Source: an uncultured Tateyamaria sp.
GTDB lineage: Bacteria; Pseudomonadota; Alphaproteobacteria; Rhodobacterales; Rhodobacteraceae
Direction of reading: 5' to 3'
NCBI RefSeq assembly: GCF_947504105.1
Contig: NZ_CANNGP010000017.1
Location: 1 to 64,000, forward strand
DNA length: 64,000 nucleotides
Positions within the stretch are counted from its first letter, which is position 1, and each line of letters opens with the position of its first letter. Positions 32,819-40,058 of the stretch are shown here, piece by piece. A model generated the notes under the pieces. The model ran no database searches, was not told the DNA's origin, and was given only the letters and a program-made list of their open reading frames with translations. A program made the position numbers and the translations under genes.

Positions 32819-33498
32819 ACGATCACCCGCACCTCGCTCACATCGCCATCCACTTCGCGACACGCCGCCAGCACGCGCCGCTCCAGATGCGTCTGCACAT
32901 AGGCCCCGTGAAAGCGCGACGGCGCCCGCAGGGTCAACCGCCCCCCTGCCCGCTCAACCCGCTCCAGCCCCGCAATCCACGACGCGTACACGCCAGCATC
33001 CTCAGCATGCAGAACCGCCTGGGCCAAGGACCACTCCGTCCCCTTCGACACATCCGGGGCAACCACGGCCCCTTTCACGGGCAAAGGCACCACTTTCGGC
33101 GCCTCCTCCTCCGCAGCCCCCATACGCAACTCAAAATCTGGCCCCACGGCCACCCAATACGCTTCCGTATCAACCAGCACACGCTCCAGATCCAACCCAT
33201 GCTCGGACACACGGCCCCGCGCACCCTGCCGCTTCACGACCAACCAGCCCCGCGCCCGCAGCAACGCCATCTCGCGCTTCACCGTCCGCTCATCCACGGA
33301 CCACAGTCGCGCAATCTCGCGCTGGCCCACGGCCAGCTCGTCCCGCGCCCAGTTGTAGCGCGCCGTGATCAGTGTCATCAGCCGCAGAACGCGCCGCTGC
33401 TCATGCTTGCCCTGCGCCAACGCGAACGCACCCAAGGCTGTCAGAATATCGTATTTGCGCGCAGACGCGCCCCGGCCCACTGGCCTCAGCGTTTGCAT
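32815..33498 (-). CDS. DnaA-like plasmid replication initiator
   Basis: 227 residues from an ATG at 33498 with GAGGG before it; an upstream ATG at 33510 is also possible. The middle holds a winged-helix domain (GQREIARLWSVDERTVKREMALLRARGWLVV). The C-terminal part (WSLAQAVLHAEDAGVYASWIAGLERV, LTLRAPSRFHGAYVQTHLERRVL) resembles the DnaA N-terminal domain. This is the architecture of the 'DnaA-like' replication proteins of Rhodobacterales plasmids. It is divergent from parA-parB across an origin-like region with a DnaA box. Its presence points to an extrachromosomal replicon. Confidence 0.85.
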   Translation of the reverse strand: MQTLRPVGRGASARKYDILTALGAFALAQGKHEQRRVLRLMTLITARYNWARDELAVGQREIARLWSVDERTVKREMALLRARGWLVVKRQGARGRVSEHGLDLERVLVDTEAYWVAVGPDFELRMGAAEEEAPKVVPLPVKGAVVAPDVSKGTEWSLAQAVLHAEDAGVYASWIAGLERVERAGGRLTLRAPSRFHGAYVQTHLERRVLAACREVDGDVSEVRVIV

Positions 33499-33635
33499 CA
33501 CTGCCCTCATTTTCTTTGAATGGTCCGGGCTGCCCCGAACAACACCTGCCAACGGTGGGTTTCCCCGCGGTTCTGGCCGCTTTTCCGTCTCTGCCCCTGA
33601 TTTGCGTCCGAAGCTGCGATTCTGTCAAGGGTGGA

Positions 33636-33644
33636 TGTGGATAA
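33636..33644 (-). promoter_or_regulatory. DnaA box
   Basis: TGTGGATAA, the exact complement of TTATCCACA, in the intergenic region between the DnaA-like initiator and parA. Supports an origin here. Confidence 0.75.
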
Positions 33645-33695
33645 CCTCTCAGACCGAAACCAATTTCAAAAGAAAAGCAGGTTTATATGGTATTG

Positions 33696-33716
33696 GGGGA
33701 CATACAGTTTGTCCCC
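33696..33716. repeat. Divergent half-palindromes GGGGACA-N7-TGTCCCC
   Basis: The two halves of the 16-bp palindrome appear in reversed order with a 7-base AT-rich spacer. A further single half-site TGTCCCC is at 33762-33768. They may bind the same protein with a different geometry. Confidence 0.6.
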
Positions 33717-33852
33717 TATTCCAGCCCTTTTGTCACCCAATAGATGGCGGAAGGCAAAAACTGTCCCCCCAAATCTGGTCGGTCAACACGAGGGGCGGGT
33801 CCATCACAGAATCACAACGATTGCCCCGGCTTCCATGACGCAACGCCCGATC

Positions 33853-33868
33853 TGTCCCCGCGGGGACA
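33853..33868. repeat. 16-bp palindrome copy 1 (putative parS)
   Basis: TGTCCCCGCGGGGACA, exact. In the origin region upstream of parA. Confidence 0.8.
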
Positions 33869-33931
33869 ACCATATTCCCCTTTTGCTTTTTCCGCAAAAT
33901 CAGCGTAAATCTGGAAATGAGCAGAATTAGC

Positions 33932-33943
33932 GTCCCCACGGGG
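33932..33943. repeat. Degenerate palindrome GTCCCCACGGGG
   Basis: Decayed or variant copy between copies 1 and 2, missing the right outer bases. Confidence 0.5.
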
Positions 33944-33956
33944 CCAAAAAACCACC

Positions 33957-33972
33957 TGTCCCCGCGGGGACA
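33957..33972. repeat. 16-bp palindrome copy 2 (putative parS)
   Basis: TGTCCCCGCGGGGACA, exact, 17 bases before the parA start, so binding here could also repress parAB. Confidence 0.8.
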
Positions 33973-33988
33973 AACGTACAGGCAGCGC

Positions 33989-35293
33989 ATGTTCACGCAC
34001 ACAGACCTCGCCCAACTCCAGGCGCAATCCCTCAAAATGCAGGGCTTCATCCGCCAGCAAACCTACTCTCCCGAGAACGAAAAAACGCTTCGCCGCTTCT
34101 CAAGCTGGGAGGTGGCGGAACTCATTTTCAAAGCCAACCAGAGTACCCTGCGCGGCCGCCTCGGCGCCGACCCCTCCCTGCCCCAAGGCATCGTCGAAGA
34201 AGACGGTCGCCAGCGCTGGTACACGCTCGACGAAATCAACGAGTTGCGCCGTCGCATCAAGGTGAACCGCAAATCGCTCATGCCCCACCGTCCTGCGAAC
34301 AAGCGCGCCATCCGGGCCGCCATCGCCAATTTCAAAGGGGGCGCGGGCAAGTCCACAACAGCCCTCCACTTCGCCCACGCCGCCGCTCTCGACGGCTACC
34401 GCGTGCTCTGCGTCGACTTCGACCCACAAGCCACGCTCAGCCACTCCATGGGCCTCAGCGACGTGGCCGAGGAATACACCGTCTGGGGCATCATGGCCCG
34501 CGATCTGGGGCACGAAACCGATCGCATGAACTCGGCCCTGCGTGGCGCGGAATCCGGCACCGCCCTGCCCCAGCGCAAACTGCCCGCCGCCATCACCGAC
34601 ATGGGGCTGAACGACCTGCGCGCGTCGGACTTCATCAAGCCCACGAACTGGCCCACAATCGATATCGTGCCAAGTTGCGCCAACGCCGCCTTTGTCGAAT
34701 TTGCCTCCGCCCAATATCGCCACATCAACCCCGAATGGTCCTTCTTCGCCGCCGTCTCGCGCTTCCTCGACCAGATCGCGCCCGACACCTATGACCTCAT
34801 CCTCTTCGACTGTCCGCCCGCCATCGGCTACCAGTCCATGAACGCGGTCTTCGCGGCTGACGTGCTCTATATCCCCTCCGGCCCCGGCTACTGGGAATAC
34901 GACTCAACCACGTCTTTCATCGGCCAGCTTTCTGAAGCGCTCGAAGATCTCAGCCGCTTCAACGGCCTTGTCCCCGCGGGGACAATGACCCTGCCCAAGA
35001 CCTTCCTCGACCTGCGCTTCCTGCTCACCCGCTATGAACCGGGCAACGAACTCCATCGCGCCATGCAGGGCGCGTTCCAGAAAGTCTTCGGCGATCGCGT
35101 CTGCGAACACCCGATCGAAATGACCCGCGCTGTCGAACAATCCGGGCGGTTCCTGAGCAGTATCTACGAAATGGACTACCGCGACATGACCCGCGAAACT
35201 TGGCGGCGCGCCCGCGCCTCGTTTGACCGGGCCTATGAAGAATTCAAAACGAACCTGGGAACAGCCTGGGACCAATTGGAGGATGAGGCATGA
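33989..35293 (+). CDS. parA: ParA-family partition ATPase
   Basis: 434 residues from ATG 33989; the frame opens at 33917 but that stretch is operator-like DNA. Plasmid partition ATPase. N-terminal helix-turn-helix of the type used for parAB autorepression (FSSWEVAELIFKANQSTLRGRLG), then the deviant Walker A FKGGAGKSTTALHFAHAA, VDFDPQATLSHSMG and DLILFDCPPAIGYQS. One exact copy of the 16-bp palindrome lies inside the gene (34969-34984) and encodes LVPAGT at residues ~327-332. ATGA-coupled to parB. Confidence 0.93.
   Translation: MFTHTDLAQLQAQSLKMQGFIRQQTYSPENEKTLRRFSSWEVAELIFKANQSTLRGRLGADPSLPQGIVEEDGRQRWYTLDEINELRRRIKVNRKSLMPHRPANKRAIRAAIANFKGGAGKSTTALHFAHAAALDGYRVLCVDFDPQATLSHSMGLSDVAEEYTVWGIMARDLGHETDRMNSALRGAESGTALPQRKLPAAITDMGLNDLRASDFIKPTNWPTIDIVPSCANAAFVEFASAQYRHINPEWSFFAAVSRFLDQIAPDTYDLILFDCPPAIGYQSMNAVFAADVLYIPSGPGYWEYDSTTSFIGQLSEALEDLSRFNGLVPAGTMTLPKTFLDLRFLLTRYEPGNELHRAMQGAFQKVFGDRVCEHPIEMTRAVEQSGRFLSSIYEMDYRDMTRETWRRARASFDRAYEEFKTNLGTAWDQLEDEA
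34969..34984. repeat. 16-bp palindrome copy 3, inside parA
   Basis: TGTCCCCGCGGGGACA, exact, in coding sequence; read as L-VPAG-T. Confidence 0.8.
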
Positions 35294-36339
35294 GCAAACG
35301 CCGCGTATTCGACATCGACTTCGAGCCCGAAGAGGCGGCAGAGGTCCCTGCCCCAGCCGAGGAACCGACGCGCCGTGGACCTATGGCTGCGGCCATTTCT
35401 GAGAACGCTACGGCGCTCAGTGAACGCCACACGGCAGAGGCTGAAATCCGTGCCGAGAATGACCGTCTCGCCCACGAATATGTGTCTCTAAAAAGGGATG
35501 GAGCGATTGTGGCGCGCGTTCCCCTCGGGGACGTGGCGATGCAAAAGCTGACCCGCGACCGCAGCACGAACCGCGACCCGGACCTAGAAGAACTCAAAAC
35601 CTCCATCCGCGATCTCGGCCTGTCGAACCCAATCCAGGTCGAAGACACCGGCGACGGTTACGAACTGATCCAGGGCTTCCGCCGTCTCAGCGCCTATAGA
35701 TCTCTCTACGAGGAAACAGGAGACGACAAATATGCCTCCATCCCCGCCGTCCTCGTGGCCAAGGGCGAGGCGCTCGAAAAACTCTACCGCCGCATGGTCG
35801 ATGAAAACATGGTGCGACGTGACATCTCGTTCGCCGAAATGGGCCAGCTTGCCGCCAGCTATGCCCGCCAGATGGATCTGGAATTGAACGATGCTATCGC
35901 CGTTCTTTTTGCCTCTGCCGGACGACAAAAGCGTCACTACATAGGCAGTTTCAGTCTCTTGATGGACAAACTGGGATCCCGCCTTCAGTTCCCCGAAGCG
36001 ATCCCCCGCGCCCTTGGTCTGAAGCTGATCAAGGCGCTGGAAGAACAACCGCGCACCGCACAGCAACTCAACGTCCTGTTGGAGCATCAAAAGCCCAATG
36101 ATGCGGTGGCTGAGTTGGCAGTGTTGAACAAGGTTGTGGCCCCCAAACCGGTCAGTGAGCAAGCTGCCCCCTCGACCTCCTCCAAGACCACGATCAAGCT
36201 GAACCGCAAGGCTGGTGCGGTGAAGGTCATTGGGGCCAAGGGCAAGATTGAATTGCAGATGAACCGCGACTTCGGTTCAGTGGATCCGCGCAAGCTTGAG
36301 GCGGCGGTTCGGGCATTGCTTGACCAACTCGATCTGTAA
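35290..36339 (+). CDS. parB: ParB-family partition protein
   Basis: 349 residues. Centromere-binding partner of ParA. ParB/Srx N-terminal domain (LTRDRSTNRDPDLEELKTSIRDLGLSNPIQV with YELIQGFRRLSAYRSL, replacing the GERR motif of chromosomal ParB), then the KorB-type helix-turn-helix region (DISFAEMGQLAASYARQMDL, SAGRQKRHYIGSFSLLMDKL) and a C-terminal dimerisation part. A degenerate palindrome (TTCCCCTCGGGGAC, about 35519-35532) lies in its 5' part, and an exact copy directly follows its stop. Its expected ligand is the 16-bp palindrome described here (inference). Confidence 0.92.
   Translation: MSKRRVFDIDFEPEEAAEVPAPAEEPTRRGPMAAAISENATALSERHTAEAEIRAENDRLAHEYVSLKRDGAIVARVPLGDVAMQKLTRDRSTNRDPDLEELKTSIRDLGLSNPIQVEDTGDGYELIQGFRRLSAYRSLYEETGDDKYASIPAVLVAKGEALEKLYRRMVDENMVRRDISFAEMGQLAASYARQMDLELNDAIAVLFASAGRQKRHYIGSFSLLMDKLGSRLQFPEAIPRALGLKLIKALEEQPRTAQQLNVLLEHQKPNDAVAELAVLNKVVAPKPVSEQAAPSTSSKTTIKLNRKAGAVKVIGAKGKIELQMNRDFGSVDPRKLEAAVRALLDQLDL
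35519..35532. repeat. Degenerate palindrome inside parB
   Basis: TTCCCCTCGGGGAC, two central differences from the 16-bp unit; encodes VPLGD. May be chance or a decayed copy. Confidence 0.4.
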
Positions 36340-36341
36340 TC

Positions 36342-36357
36342 TGTCCCCGCGGGGACA
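36342..36357. repeat. 16-bp palindrome copy 4 between parB and bchO
   Basis: TGTCCCCGCGGGGACA, exact, two bases after the parB stop and seven before the convergent bchO stop. Confidence 0.8.
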
Positions 36358-36364
36358 GATGCCG

Positions 36365-37237
36365 CTAATCCAGTTCTTTTGTGATGATATCGGTGATCAA
36401 TCTCACAAAGCTTTCGGGGTCTTCCTCGTGCGCCAGATGACCCAGTTCCGCAAAGTGATGCAGTGTGGCATTGCGCATCCGAGATGCGGCTTTCTCCGAC
36501 ACGTCTGGCGGCACGGTTGTATCTTTTTCACCGACGATGAAATGGACGGTAGATGGATGGTCCGGCAGTCGGGAAAGAAGCGGGTCCAACGCCCATTGCG
36601 CCATCATCAAAAGCGTGCCGTCGACATGGTTTCTATCACCGACCAAGCGGCGATAGAGATCCAGCCCCTCAGCATCCAGATCAGAGCCTGTTGAGCCAAT
36701 GAGAGTCTTGATCCGTTCGGGATTAGACGACGCGCCAGAGAACAGAGACGCGGTGAACGGCAGTACCGCCAATGCCTTGGCCATCACTGGAAATAGAAAT
36801 CCGGCCAGCCCCTTGAACTGCGCCAAGGCGGCGTTGATCCCGATCACCAGTGGTGCGTGTCCCCGCGGGGACAGATCGTTTTCAGCCAGTCGCAGGGCAA
36901 TGGCTGCCCCTGCTGAATGGCCGATGATTGCGTCCGGAGTCCATCCCTCTTGGGCGCACAGCTTGCCAATGTCTTTGGCCATCCGATCAAGCCCGCAACG
37001 ATGCCGCGCGCCAAGCTGTGTGAACCCTTGTCCCGGCAGGTCCAATGCGACCACGTGGTGGTTCTGTGCGAGCGCTGGAATGAGGGCTCGGTAGGAGTGC
37101 GTCGACCCGCCAGCGCCATGCAGCATCAACACCGTTTTGCCGACGCCGCTTTCCTGAATATGCCAACGATGCACGGGTCCTTGTCCCCGCCGGGACAGAT
37201 CGGAGTTGGGCCATGTAAGGATGTGCGCCCAGTCCAT
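36365..37237 (-). CDS. bchO: BchO, alpha/beta hydrolase of magnesium chelatase operon
   Basis: 290 residues. Alpha/beta-hydrolase encoded with bchD and bchI; proposed accessory to magnesium chelatase, exact reaction unproven. Starts MDWAHILTWP as in the family; oxyanion loop VLMLHGAGGSTHSYR, nucleophile elbow IGHSAGAAIAL, acid/His parts VGEKDTTVPP and LGHLAHEEDPESF. Two palindrome copies lie in the gene: one mismatch copy at residues ~14-18 (LSRRGQ) and an exact copy at ~122-127 (LSPRGH). Three bases downstream of bchD. Confidence 0.92.
   Translation of the reverse strand: MDWAHILTWPNSDLSRRGQGPVHRWHIQESGVGKTVLMLHGAGGSTHSYRALIPALAQNHHVVALDLPGQGFTQLGARHRCGLDRMAKDIGKLCAQEGWTPDAIIGHSAGAAIALRLAENDLSPRGHAPLVIGINAALAQFKGLAGFLFPVMAKALAVLPFTASLFSGASSNPERIKTLIGSTGSDLDAEGLDLYRRLVGDRNHVDGTLLMMAQWALDPLLSRLPDHPSTVHFIVGEKDTTVPPDVSEKAASRMRNATLHHFAELGHLAHEEDPESFVRLITDIITKELD
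36858..36873. repeat. 16-bp palindrome copy 5, inside bchO
   Basis: TGTCCCCGCGGGGACA, exact; read on the minus strand as LSPRGH after AEND, in a loop following the nucleophile helix. Confidence 0.8.
37183..37198. repeat. 16-bp palindrome copy 6 (one mismatch), inside bchO 5' end
   Basis: TGTCCCCGCCGGGACA; one central G to C change. Encodes LSRRGQ near the BchO N-terminus. Confidence 0.75.
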
Positions 37238-37240
37238 GTT

Positions 37241-38884
37241 CTAGCCATCCAAGGCGGCGTTTACCGCATTGTTTAAACGCTGCGCATCTGCGCGGGGCAA
37301 GGCAACGTAAGATGCGTCCAGCGAGCGGCTCAAGTCCTGCAAGGCAGGTTGGGGACGGTTGGACATATCAATGACCAGCGCGGCCGTTCCCGAGCTGCGC
37401 AATGCCGACGCCATCGCGGTGGCGTCTTGCGCGGCCTGCGCCCGGTTTGCTTGGCCGTCGAGCGTGATATTTGCGCGTCCGTCGGTGATCAGAATGATGG
37501 TCGGTGTCAGTCCCCTGGCAACGCTTTGCTGCGCGAGCAGGAGGGCGTGTTGCAGCCCGGACGCGAGAGGTGTGCCGCCTCCGCCGGGCAGGGCAGAGAG
37601 CCGCCGTTTGGTCTGGACCAGGAAACGGGTGGGGGGCAGCAGGGTTTCAGCCTCGGTACCCCTGAATGAGATGAGCGCGACATGGTCGCGGCTGGCATAG
37701 GCATCTGCGAGCAGGAGTTCGATGGCGCCCTTGGCCTCGCCCAGTCTGGACACGGCGGCCGAGCCGGAAGCGTCGACGGTGAAGATCAGGAGGCGGTCGG
37801 ATTGTTCGGCGTAGCGTTTGAGGCGGATGTCGGACGGGCGGATGAGGAGGCCGGAGCGGTTCGGCTGCTGTTGGCGGCGGAGGGGTTGCCACGGGGCGGC
37901 GGCGCGCAGCGTGGCGATCAGGTCGATACGAGAGGTGCCGTCGAGCCGTCCGGGACGCGAGGGTAGGGGGCGGCCGCGGCGGTTGCTGGTGCGCTTTTGA
38001 CCCGCGCCTGCACCGCCGGATGTGCGGGTTGTCCCCGCGGGGACAAGCCCGTTTAGGAGGTCTGCTGGGAGCAGGGATTTGACGGTTTCGACCAGCATAT
38101 CTGTGTCCGGGAATGCGTCGTTTTCCTGGTTGTCCCCGCGGGGACAGTCATCATTTGAAGGTGGGGGAGGGGGGCTTTCCCGGTCCTCTATGTCCTCTGG
38201 GATCATGGTTGCGCGGTGCGGATAAACGAGGGTTGCGGCAACCTCGACGTCGATGTCTGTGAGGTGCTCTCGGCCCATGTAGTGCGCATGGGCGCGCGCG
38301 GTGCGGAGGGCGAGGGTGGGAGCCCTGAGGGATGCGATGCCGAAGCGGGTGGCGAGCAGGGTGAGCTGTAAGATCGCGTCGGCTGTTTTTACCGCTGTCC
38401 CCGCGGGGACAGATTGGGTTGCCCCCGCGGGGACAGATGGTTTTCGCCCTTCTGGTGACAGGTGGAAGGCGCAACGATCGGCGAGGGGATCGGGGGTGCG
38501 TTCGTCGGGTTTGATCCCTTCGTCCAGGAGCAAAAAGCCCTGTGTTAGAGACTGATCCGTGAGTTGAGAGAGTTTGGCTGCGAGGGCTGGCGGGCAGCGT
38601 TCGGCCATAGGGAGTTGAGCTATGCAAGGGATGCTGAAAAAATATTTATTTTCAATGACTTGTGTAGATGAAAGCGTGGCGCTTAAGTCAATGCCGCCAA
38701 AGAGTTGTTCGTCTGAGATGGTGACGGGCATTTTGCGGATGGGCAGGGAAGGGGTGAAGCCTGCCAGTAGCGCGTCGCGGTCGGGGCTGGCGCGCATGCG
38801 GATGACTGCGCCGCCAAGGCCTGCGGGGTCGAGGGCCAGGAGGCGCAGGGCGAGGGCCGCGTTGTGCCAGCTTTCGGCTGTCAT
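37241..38884 (-). CDS. bchD: Magnesium chelatase subunit D
   Basis: 547 residues. AAA+-like platform subunit that docks BchI to BchH. N-terminal AAA-like domain without a proper Walker A, a long acidic/Pro-rich linker (PPPPPSNDD), then a C-terminal von Willebrand A domain with the MIDAS motif TVDASGSAAVSRLGEAKGA, ALISFRGTEAE, GGGGTPLASGL and ILITDGRANI. Four palindrome copies lie in the gene: two adjacent ones at residues ~150-163 (VPAGATQSVPAGT), one at ~246-251 (DCPRGD) and one at ~280-285 (LVPAGT), all in linker-like parts. First gene of bchD-bchO. Confidence 0.94.
   Translation of the reverse strand: MTAESWHNAALALRLLALDPAGLGGAVIRMRASPDRDALLAGFTPSLPIRKMPVTISDEQLFGGIDLSATLSSTQVIENKYFFSIPCIAQLPMAERCPPALAAKLSQLTDQSLTQGFLLLDEGIKPDERTPDPLADRCAFHLSPEGRKPSVPAGATQSVPAGTAVKTADAILQLTLLATRFGIASLRAPTLALRTARAHAHYMGREHLTDIDVEVAATLVYPHRATMIPEDIEDRESPPPPPSNDDCPRGDNQENDAFPDTDMLVETVKSLLPADLLNGLVPAGTTRTSGGAGAGQKRTSNRRGRPLPSRPGRLDGTSRIDLIATLRAAAPWQPLRRQQQPNRSGLLIRPSDIRLKRYAEQSDRLLIFTVDASGSAAVSRLGEAKGAIELLLADAYASRDHVALISFRGTEAETLLPPTRFLVQTKRRLSALPGGGGTPLASGLQHALLLAQQSVARGLTPTIILITDGRANITLDGQANRAQAAQDATAMASALRSSGTAALVIDMSNRPQPALQDLSRSLDASYVALPRADAQRLNNAVNAALDG
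38030..38045. repeat. 16-bp palindrome copy 7, inside bchD
   Basis: TGTCCCCGCGGGGACA, exact; encodes LVPAGT in the linker before the vWA domain. Confidence 0.8.
38131..38146. repeat. 16-bp palindrome copy 8, inside bchD
   Basis: TGTCCCCGCGGGGACA, exact; encodes CPRGD in the acidic linker. Confidence 0.8.
38396..38411. repeat. 16-bp palindrome copy 9, inside bchD
   Basis: TGTCCCCGCGGGGACA, exact; encodes SVPAGT. It starts 24 bases before copy 10. Confidence 0.8.
38420..38435. repeat. 16-bp palindrome copy 10 (one mismatch), inside bchD
   Basis: TGCCCCCGCGGGGACA; single T to C difference. Forms a tandem with copy 9, giving VPAGATQSVPAGT in BchD. Confidence 0.75.
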
Positions 38885-38898
38885 TGCGTGCTGCCTTT

Positions 38899-39043
38899 GG
38901 CGGACGACACGTCCGCCTTACATGTGGGTGGTGATGCGGTTAAGCGGTGCACGCTGTGGGATAAGTGGTTTGGCGGGGTGAACCCCGCCCTACGGTATGA
39001 TGCAAGGGCAGTGCGCAATCGTAAGGCGGACGTGCCGTCCGCC
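38899..39043. repeat. Three REP-like palindromes between bchI and bchD
   Basis: GGCGGAC-GACAC-GTCCGCC (38899-38917), GGCGGGGT-GA-ACCCCGCC (38972-38989) and GGCGGAC-GTGCC-GTCCGCC (39025-39043, preceded by GTAA) fill most of the 166-base bchI-bchD gap. Outer bases (GTAAG, CTTAC, CCTAC) are shared, as in dispersed palindromic repeats of Rhodobacterales. They could fold in the bchI-bchD transcript. Confidence 0.65.
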
Positions 39044-39050
39044 GCGCCCG

Positions 39051-40058
39051 TCATGCCAGCACAGCGTCGACCGTGCGGGTGACGCGGGTGGTGCTGCCGG
39101 CTTCGTCCAGCGGATCGCGGCGCAACCGGTGGGACAGGGAAATGGGCGCGATGCGCTTGAGATGGTCGCGGGTGAGCACTTTCTTCTTGTCGAAGGCTGC
39201 CAAGGCACGGGCGGCGCGCAGGAGGGTCAACTCGCCGCGCAACCCGTCGCTGCCGAGTGCGATGCACAGTTCGGCGCAATCGTGCAGGATGGCGTCAGGC
39301 GTTTCGATCTGCGGCAGGAGCTTGCGGGCGGCGAGGATCTTGCGGCGGATCTTGGCGTCTTCGCGTGCGTAGGTCGCCATGAAGGTGTCGAAATCGCTCT
39401 CGAACGCGTCGCGGCGTTTGATGACTTCGATCCTTTGGGCCACATCATTGGGGCTGCGCACTTCGACCGACAGACCGAAACGGTCGAGCAGTTGGGGCCG
39501 CAATTCGCCTTCCTCGGGGTTGCCGGAACCCACCAGCACAAAGCGGGCAGGGTGGCGGATGCTGAGCCCCTCACGCTCGACCACGTTTTCGCCGGACTGG
39601 GCGACGTCGAGCAGGAGGTCAACGATGTGGTCTTCGAGCAGGTTGACCTCGTCAATGTAGAGGAAACCGCGGTTGGCGCGGGCCAGCAGGCCGGGTTCAA
39701 AGGCTTTTTCGCCCCGTGTGAGGGCACGTTCGATGTCGAGTGCGCCTACCACGCGGTCCTCGGTTGCGCCGAGGGGCAGGTCGATGACCGGAGTAGGGAC
39801 CTTACGGGTTCTTTTTGTCTCTACATTGGCCCAATCGGGGCAGTCTGCGTGCGTTTCAGCGTTGATCGGGCACCCCTGCACCGCGGTGATCGGGGGCAAG
39901 AGGGCGGCGAGGGCGCGCACGGCGGTGGATTTGCCCGTGCCCCGATCGCCAAACACCAGAACGCCGCCGATACCGGGGTCGATGGCCGTGAGGATCATGG
40001 CCAGTTTCATGTCGTCCTGGCCGACAATGGCGGAGAAGGGAAAGGGCGTTTTCGTCAT
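39051..40058 (-). CDS. bchI: Magnesium chelatase ATPase subunit I
   Basis: 335 residues. AAA+ ATPase of magnesium chelatase. [20 protein letters not shown] at the start, Walker [17 protein letters not shown], Walker [14 protein letters not shown], sensor [20 protein letters not shown] and Arg finger region. The ATG at 40058 overlaps the crtA stop (ATGA); the longer open frame upstream lies inside crtA. Followed by bchD and bchO. Confidence 0.97.
   Translation of the reverse strand: MTKTPFPFSAIVGQDDMKLAMILTAIDPGIGGVLVFGDRGTGKSTAVRALAALLPPITAVQGCPINAETHADCPDWANVETKRTRKVPTPVIDLPLGATEDRVVGALDIERALTRGEKAFEPGLLARANRGFLYIDEVNLLEDHIVDLLLDVAQSGENVVEREGLSIRHPARFVLVGSGNPEEGELRPQLLDRFGLSVEVRSPNDVAQRIEVIKRRDAFESDFDTFMATYAREDAKIRRKILAARKLLPQIETPDAILHDCAELCIALGSDGLRGELTLLRAARALAAFDKKKVLTRDHLKRIAPISLSHRLRRDPLDEAGSTTRVTRTVDAVLA

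Larger units (their letters stand above)
33499..33988. other. Putative replication origin between the initiator and parA
   Basis: 490 bases without a gene. It is AT-richer than the surroundings in 33640-33760 and 33870-33930. It holds a perfect DnaA box (33636-33644), a divergent pair of half-palindromes (33696-33716), a single half-site (33762-33768), two full 16-bp palindromes (33853 and 33957) and a degenerate one (33932-33943). Position between replicase and parAB is that of the origin/centromere in DnaA-like Rhodobacterales plasmids. Confidence 0.7.

Noticed and set aside
32421-33368. Plus-strand open frames opposite dinB and the initiator
   Set aside because: Pro/Arg/His-rich shadows; the minus-strand genes are coupled and domain-supported.
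33853-38435. CRISPR array as explanation for the repeated palindromes
   Set aside because: Spacing is irregular (24 bases to over 1 kb), repeats lie inside conserved genes, the unit is only 16 bp and no cas genes are present.
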